DNA of 64,000 nucleotides. Source: Sediminicoccus sp. KRV36. GTDB taxonomy: Bacteria; Pseudomonadota; Alphaproteobacteria; Acetobacterales; Acetobacteraceae. The notes beneath the pieces are model-generated. The model saw only the letters and a list, made by a program, of their open reading frames with translations, was not told the DNA's origin and did no database searches. A program made the translations under genes and the position numbers. The stretch lies in assembly GCF_023243115.1 (NCBI RefSeq), contig NZ_CP085081.1:124001-188000 (forward strand). Direction: 5' to 3'. Shown piece after piece: positions 60,373 to 64,000 of the stretch. Within the stretch, counting starts at the first letter, position 1. Each line of letters starts with the position of its first letter.

Positions 60373-60426
60373 GCGCGATTCATGGCATGGCGAGGCGGGC
60401 CGGGCCAGAGTGGGGGCCGGTGCAAC

Positions 60427-60810
60427 TCAGCCTGGGCGCAGCAACCAGAAGACCAATGCGAGGCACCACAGGGCGATGGCGGTCACGGCCACACGCTCGG
60501 CATGCCAGGCCAGGCGGGCCCGCAGGACGGCGGCGATCTGCGTGCGATTCACCTCGGCACTCAGCCAGTTCGGCGGCACGCCGGCGCCGCGCAGCATCGC
60601 ATAGACCTCACTGTGACGGATGTTGCGCCGCGGCGTGCGCCAGGCCGAGATGGCGAGCCCGACGGCCAGCAGGGCGGTGATCTCGGCGCCCGTCCGGAAG
60701 GCCAGAACCGGATCGAAGGAGAGGGCGATCATCACGGTCGCGGCGCCCAACCCGACAAAGGCGCAGGCGCGGCGGATGGAGATATCGGCAAAGGCGTCCA
60801 GACGATCCAT
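60427..60810 (-). CDS. Membrane protein of unknown function
   Basis: 127 residues, ATG 60810 with GGGGGGA upstream. Membrane segments at about 15-50 (two) and 105-125. No family recognised. Directly upstream of dapB but separated by 54 bases. Confidence 0.65.
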   Translation of the reverse strand: MDRLDAFADISIRRACAFVGLGAATVMIALSFDPVLAFRTGAEITALLAVGLAISAWRTPRRNIRHSEVYAMLRGAGVPPNWLSAEVNRTQIAAVLRARLAWHAERVAVTAIALWCLALVFWLLRPG

Positions 60811-60859
60811 GCAGTCCCCCCGGCTTGAGAGAAGGCAATTCTACACGCCGGGGTTGCAG

Positions 60860-61150
60860 TCAGCGCAAGCCAAAGAGGACCAGCAGGACGGCACTGCCCA
60901 GCCAGACCCACATGGCGTTGCCGAGCGACATGCCAAGCCGTTCAGCGACCCCGGCCGGCGCGGCCGAGAGCAGCAGCGTGCCGGTGGAGACCATCAGGCT
61001 CGCGCCATAGAAGATCGTCTCACGCGTGGCGGGCATCATCTCGGGCATCCAGACCGGGTGCAGGTGCCAGACGACGGCGAGCATGGGTGAGATGAAGCCA
61101 TTGATCAGGCAAACGGCGACGATGGTGACAAAGAGGCCCTGCGGGGTCAT
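60860..61150 (-). CDS. Small membrane protein of unknown function
   Basis: 96 residues from ATG 61150; longer starts overlap the upstream gene. Two or three membrane segments, with VWHLHPVWMPEMMPATRETI between them. Overlaps the preceding gene by 4 bases, so the two likely form one unit. Confidence 0.6.
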   Translation of the reverse strand: MTPQGLFVTIVAVCLINGFISPMLAVVWHLHPVWMPEMMPATRETIFYGASLMVSTGTLLLSAAPAGVAERLGMSLGNAMWVWLGSAVLLVLFGLR

Positions 61151-61470
61151 GGCGTCACTCCTGACCCCAGGCGGGGCGCCCATCCGGCGGAGATCATGAA
61201 GATGCCAAAGACCATGCGCAGCCCGAAGAGCCAGCCCATCGCCACCAGCGGGAGATAGAGCGGCGCCACATAGCTCGGCACCAGGCGCGCCGCGCACCAG
61301 ACGGCCCAGTCGCTCAGCGCGCGAAAGCCGCGCCAGATATAGTTCGTGCTCTCATGCGGGACGAAGAAGCCCATCATGAAGCGGCCGATGCACGCCCAGG
61401 CGGTCAGCGCCAGCGTGTAGGTGATGAGCCAGAAGGGCAGGTGCCCGAAGACGAAATGCGGCTGTTCCAT
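61147..61470 (-). CDS. Membrane protein of unknown function
   Basis: 107 residues. Three hydrophobic segments; FMMGFFVPHESTNYIWRGFR and APLYLPLVAMGWLFGLRMVF. Resembles YggT-like small integral membrane proteins (N-terminal and C-terminal hydrophobic halves with a central RxF motif), not certain. Lies behind the terminator of the symporter operon. Confidence 0.6.
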   Translation of the reverse strand: MEQPHFVFGHLPFWLITYTLALTAWACIGRFMMGFFVPHESTNYIWRGFRALSDWAVWCAARLVPSYVAPLYLPLVAMGWLFGLRMVFGIFMISAGWAPRLGSGVTP

Positions 61471-61495
61471 GGGTCCTGGCGTTCAGCGTGAGATC

Positions 61496-61533
61496 AAAAA
61501 AGAGGGGGCGGCCACGTTGCCGCGGCCGCCCCC
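61496..61533 (-). terminator. Rho-independent terminator of symporter operon
   Basis: On the minus strand, GGGGGCGGCC / GGCCGCCCCC with a 10-base loop, followed by TCTTTTTT. Lies about 25 bases after the symporter stop. Confidence 0.88.
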
Positions 61534-61557
61534 GTTACCCGAAAGCCGGGGCGATGT

Positions 61558-63606
61558 TCAGTCCACCGCCTCGCGCCGATCCGCCAGGCGAACGCCGCCA
61601 CGCGGGATGCGGATATCCTCGACGAAGTTCTGCATCGCGAGGGAGGGTGCCGTGGTGAACTTCGAGACTAGGTAGATGGTCAGGAAGGAGAGCGGCACGC
61701 CCAGCACGCCGCCCGAGATGTTGTTCAGGCCCCAGAGGCGCCCGACCACCCGGCCACGCAGCACCACGTGGTCCGTCGGCAGGCCGCCGAACAGCGCGCC
61801 GAACCAGGCGAGCGTGCCGTCCTGGATCGCCGCCGCATTGGCAACCAGCCCGGCGGCATAGGCCTTCAGCTCCGGCGAGGCAGTCGCCAACGCGGCCGTG
61901 GCCGTGGCCGCGCGCAGGATCGCCTCCTTGGTGCCAAAGGTCTGCATGAAGCTCAGGCCGTAGAACTCGGACCAGATCAGGTAGAAGAAGGTCACGAGGT
62001 AGCCCACGGCCATGCCCCAGCAGGCGGCGGCATTGGTCGTCTTCTTGTACCAGACGCCCATCACCAGTGCGGCAAACAAGCCACCTGCCGCGATCGAGAA
62101 GGCCCAGGCGACCAGGAACAGGATATCCGCCCCCATGGAGCCCGCCGTCCAGGCGGCCGCCAGCGCCACCACCAGCAGCAGCACGCGCGAGATGACCAGG
62201 CGGCGGGCCGTCGGCGCGTCGCGGTTGATCATCTTGTAGTAGACGTCATGGCTGAGCGCATTGGCCAGCGCCAGCAGCAGGCCATCCGCGGTGGAGAGTG
62301 CCGCGGCCAGGCCACCGGCCGCAACCAGGCCCGCAATCACATAGGGCAAGCCCGCGATCTCGGGCGTGGCGAGCACGACCACGTCGGGATGGATGCGGAA
62401 ATCGCCCCATTGCACGATGCCATCGCGGTTCACGTCCACGATGTTCACCCAAGGTGTGCCGTAGGGCGAGATGATCTGCCAGTTCTTGATCCATTCCGGC
62501 AGGTTCGCGATCGGCTGGCCGATCACGGTCTGGTAGATTTCCAGCTTGCCGAAGGCGGCATAGGCCGGCGCCGTGAAGTAGAGCAGGAAGATGAAGAACA
62601 GCGACCAGGCGACGGATGCCCGCGCTTCACGCACGCTCGGCGTGGTGAAGTAGCGCATCAGCACATGCGGCAGCGCCGCGGTGCCGACCATGAGGCAGAA
62701 GATCAGCGCGAAGAAGTTGACCGCCGCGTTCAGGCTGAACTGGCCATTGGGGCCGATGAAGGGAGCCGTATGCCAGCCCGTGACACCGGGCGGTGGCGTC
62801 ATGCCGGCCGCACGGAAGCCTTGCTCCAGCACCTCGATCCGCTCCAGCGCCAGCCCGTACATGAGCTGCGGGATGGGCACGCCCGAGATCTTCACCGACA
62901 TCAGGATCGCCGGGATCAGATAGGCGATGATGAGGATGATGTACTGCGCCACCTGGGTCCAGGTGACCGCGCGCATGCCGCCCAGCATCGAGCAGACCAG
63001 GATGCCGCCCAGGCCGAGAAATACCGCCGTGAGGAAGGAGACTTCCAGGAAGCGCTGGGTGATGATGCCGACACCCACGATCTGCGCCACGACATAAACG
63101 AAGGAGGCGGTGATCAGCACGATCACGCCCAGCCCGCGCGCCCAGTTGCCGCCAAAGCGTGCGCCCAGGAAGTCCGGCACGGTGTATTGGCCGAATTTGC
63201 GCAGATAGGGCGCGAGCAGGATGGCGACGAGCATGTAGCCGCCGGTCCACCCCAGGATGAAGGCGAGGCCGCCATAGCCGAGCGCATACAGGCTGCCGGC
63301 CATGCCGATGAAGCTCGCGGCCGACATCCAGTCCGAACCGGTGGCCATGCCGTTGTATATGGCTGGGACACGCCGCCCCGCCACATAGTATTCGGAAGCA
63401 ACCTGCGTCCGGCTGATAATACCGATATAGGCATAGACGCCAATGGTCAAAAAGACAAAGAGGTAGCCGATGATGCGATCCGGCACGCCCATTTGCTCAA
63501 GAATACCCAGCAGCACCACGAAGAAGGCAAAGCCACCCGTGTAGCCGATGTAGATCTTGTTGAGATTGGCGATGAAGGGGTCTTTGGCCCCGGTTGTATC
63601 GGCCAT
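61558..63606 (-). CDS. Sodium:solute symporter (ActP-like, VC_2705 type)
   Basis: 682 residues from ATG 63606 (AGGAGG upstream; upstream part of the frame is antisense to the DUF4212 gene). About 14 membrane segments; SSF motifs include GSDWMSAASFIGMAGSLYAL and VTWTQVAQYIILIIAYLIP, plus AAALSTADGLLLALANALSH. The ~60-residue loop with PWVNIVDVNRDGIVQWGDFR is an EF-hand-like DxNxDG segment seen in this subfamily. Imports a monocarboxylate such as acetate, or a similar solute, with sodium. Paired with a DUF4212 protein. Confidence 0.9.
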   Translation of the reverse strand: MADTTGAKDPFIANLNKIYIGYTGGFAFFVVLLGILEQMGVPDRIIGYLFVFLTIGVYAYIGIISRTQVASEYYVAGRRVPAIYNGMATGSDWMSAASFIGMAGSLYALGYGGLAFILGWTGGYMLVAILLAPYLRKFGQYTVPDFLGARFGGNWARGLGVIVLITASFVYVVAQIVGVGIITQRFLEVSFLTAVFLGLGGILVCSMLGGMRAVTWTQVAQYIILIIAYLIPAILMSVKISGVPIPQLMYGLALERIEVLEQGFRAAGMTPPPGVTGWHTAPFIGPNGQFSLNAAVNFFALIFCLMVGTAALPHVLMRYFTTPSVREARASVAWSLFFIFLLYFTAPAYAAFGKLEIYQTVIGQPIANLPEWIKNWQIISPYGTPWVNIVDVNRDGIVQWGDFRIHPDVVVLATPEIAGLPYVIAGLVAAGGLAAALSTADGLLLALANALSHDVYYKMINRDAPTARRLVISRVLLLVVALAAAWTAGSMGADILFLVAWAFSIAAGGLFAALVMGVWYKKTTNAAACWGMAVGYLVTFFYLIWSEFYGLSFMQTFGTKEAILRAATATAALATASPELKAYAAGLVANAAAIQDGTLAWFGALFGGLPTDHVVLRGRVVGRLWGLNNISGGVLGVPLSFLTIYLVSKFTTAPSLAMQNFVEDIRIPRGGVRLADRREAVD

Positions 63607-63607
63607 G

Positions 63608-63916
63608 TTACGCGTCCTCCTGCACGCCGAACTCTTCGTCAATCTCGTTCTGGCGCTTGGCGAACCAGAAGAGGGCAACGACGAAGATGATCAGGCTGCC
63701 CTGGGCGGCCATGTAGAAGCCGAGCGGAAAGCCGAAGATGTGAATGGGGTTCAACGACTGCGCGAAGAAATGCACGCCAAAGCCGGCGGCGAACCAAATG
63801 GCCAGAACGGTCCACATCAGGCCGGACGTCTTTTTCCAATAGGCCTGCGCGGTCACTGGATCCACGGCGGCCATCGTCGCGGATTCCGGCTCAGGGCCGG
63901 ATTCAACTAAGGGCAT
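63608..63916 (-). CDS. DUF4212 symporter small accessory protein
   Basis: 102 residues from ATG 63916 with GGAGGAGAG upstream. Two membrane segments with LMWTVLAIWFAAGFGVHFFA and FGFPLGFYMAAQGSLIIFVV, then a charged end (RQNEIDEEFGV). Typical DUF4212 partner encoded immediately before an ActP/VC_2705-type symporter; one base separates the genes. Beyond it, 63917-64000 contains the start of the operon leader only. Confidence 0.88.
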   Translation of the reverse strand: MPLVESGPEPESATMAAVDPVTAQAYWKKTSGLMWTVLAIWFAAGFGVHFFAQSLNPIHIFGFPLGFYMAAQGSLIIFVVALFWFAKRQNEIDEEFGVQEDA

Positions 63917-64000
63917 GCTCACTCTCCTCCCGGCACACGTTTCCGACGTGCACTACCTGTTTTGTCATCTAGCGAAGCCGAAACCCACTGATGAGTTAAG

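Noticed and set aside
61768..63690. 640-residue plus-strand frame antisense to the symporter
   Set aside because: Shadow frame; no domain, while the minus strand encodes a clear SSF transporter.

Overview
The window is GC-rich alphaproteobacterial DNA, most likely from a pigmented, possibly phototrophic member of the Acetobacteraceae (Roseomonas, Roseococcus or Sediminicoccus type). This is inferred from protein families and gene order: ChpT-like phosphotransferase, DUF3553, TTT transporters, DUF4212/symporter pair, protochlorophyllide reductase and BLUF photoreceptors. No rRNA, tRNA or CRISPR array was seen.

Region by region: (1) 1-11493, minus strand, the first 3831 codons of one giant secreted RTX protein running off the left edge. 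It has four super-repeats, each a seven-blade FG-GAP propeller plus an RTX linker, followed by RTX repeats and eight cadherin-like domains. Divergent to it is a TIGR03032-family gene, followed convergently by a TPR-glycosyltransferase gene. (2) 14.3-18.9 kb, a light-related island: a short BLUF protein, an alpha/beta hydrolase, a light-dependent protochlorophyllide oxidoreductase (LPOR) with residue numbering equal to the cyanobacterial enzyme, and an AppA-like BLUF+SCHIC sensor. (3) 19.5-20.8 kb, glutathione peroxidase and a b-type cytochrome. (4) 20.9-30.05 kb, a decayed prophage that keeps the tail-tip genes, has lost everything between its replication and tail modules by deletion, and carries an oppositely oriented toxin-immunity-like pair. 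(5) 30.8-37.7 kb, a complete 2285-residue RTX/VCBS protein with three almost identical 918-bp repeats. (6) 37.7-41.3 kb, a UbiH-type hydroxylase and the glnK-amtB operon behind a likely sigma-54 promoter. (7) 41.5-43.8 kb, a serralysin-type M10 metalloprotease that shares RTX modules with the giant protein of region 1. (8) 43.8-51.3 kb, a chemosensory operon (chpT-like, cheA, cheW, cheY, cheB, cheR) followed by a flavin monooxygenase. (9) 51.5-58.9 kb, DUF3553-TSUP, a PanE-like reductase, an oxalate-CoA-ligase-like enzyme and a tripartite tricarboxylate transporter. (10) 58.9-64 kb, GNAT, cupin, dapB, small membrane proteins and a sodium:solute symporter with its DUF4212 partner.

How the genes may work together: three large calcium-binding RTX proteins point to heavy use of type I secretion, although no ABC/MFP/TolC secretion genes lie in the window. 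LPOR and two flavin photoreceptors in 4.5 kb suggest that chlorophyll precursor reduction and blue-light/redox sensing are genetically linked here. The most interesting items are the LPOR/AppA-like island, the four-propeller giant protein, and the toxin-immunity cassette in the broken prophage.
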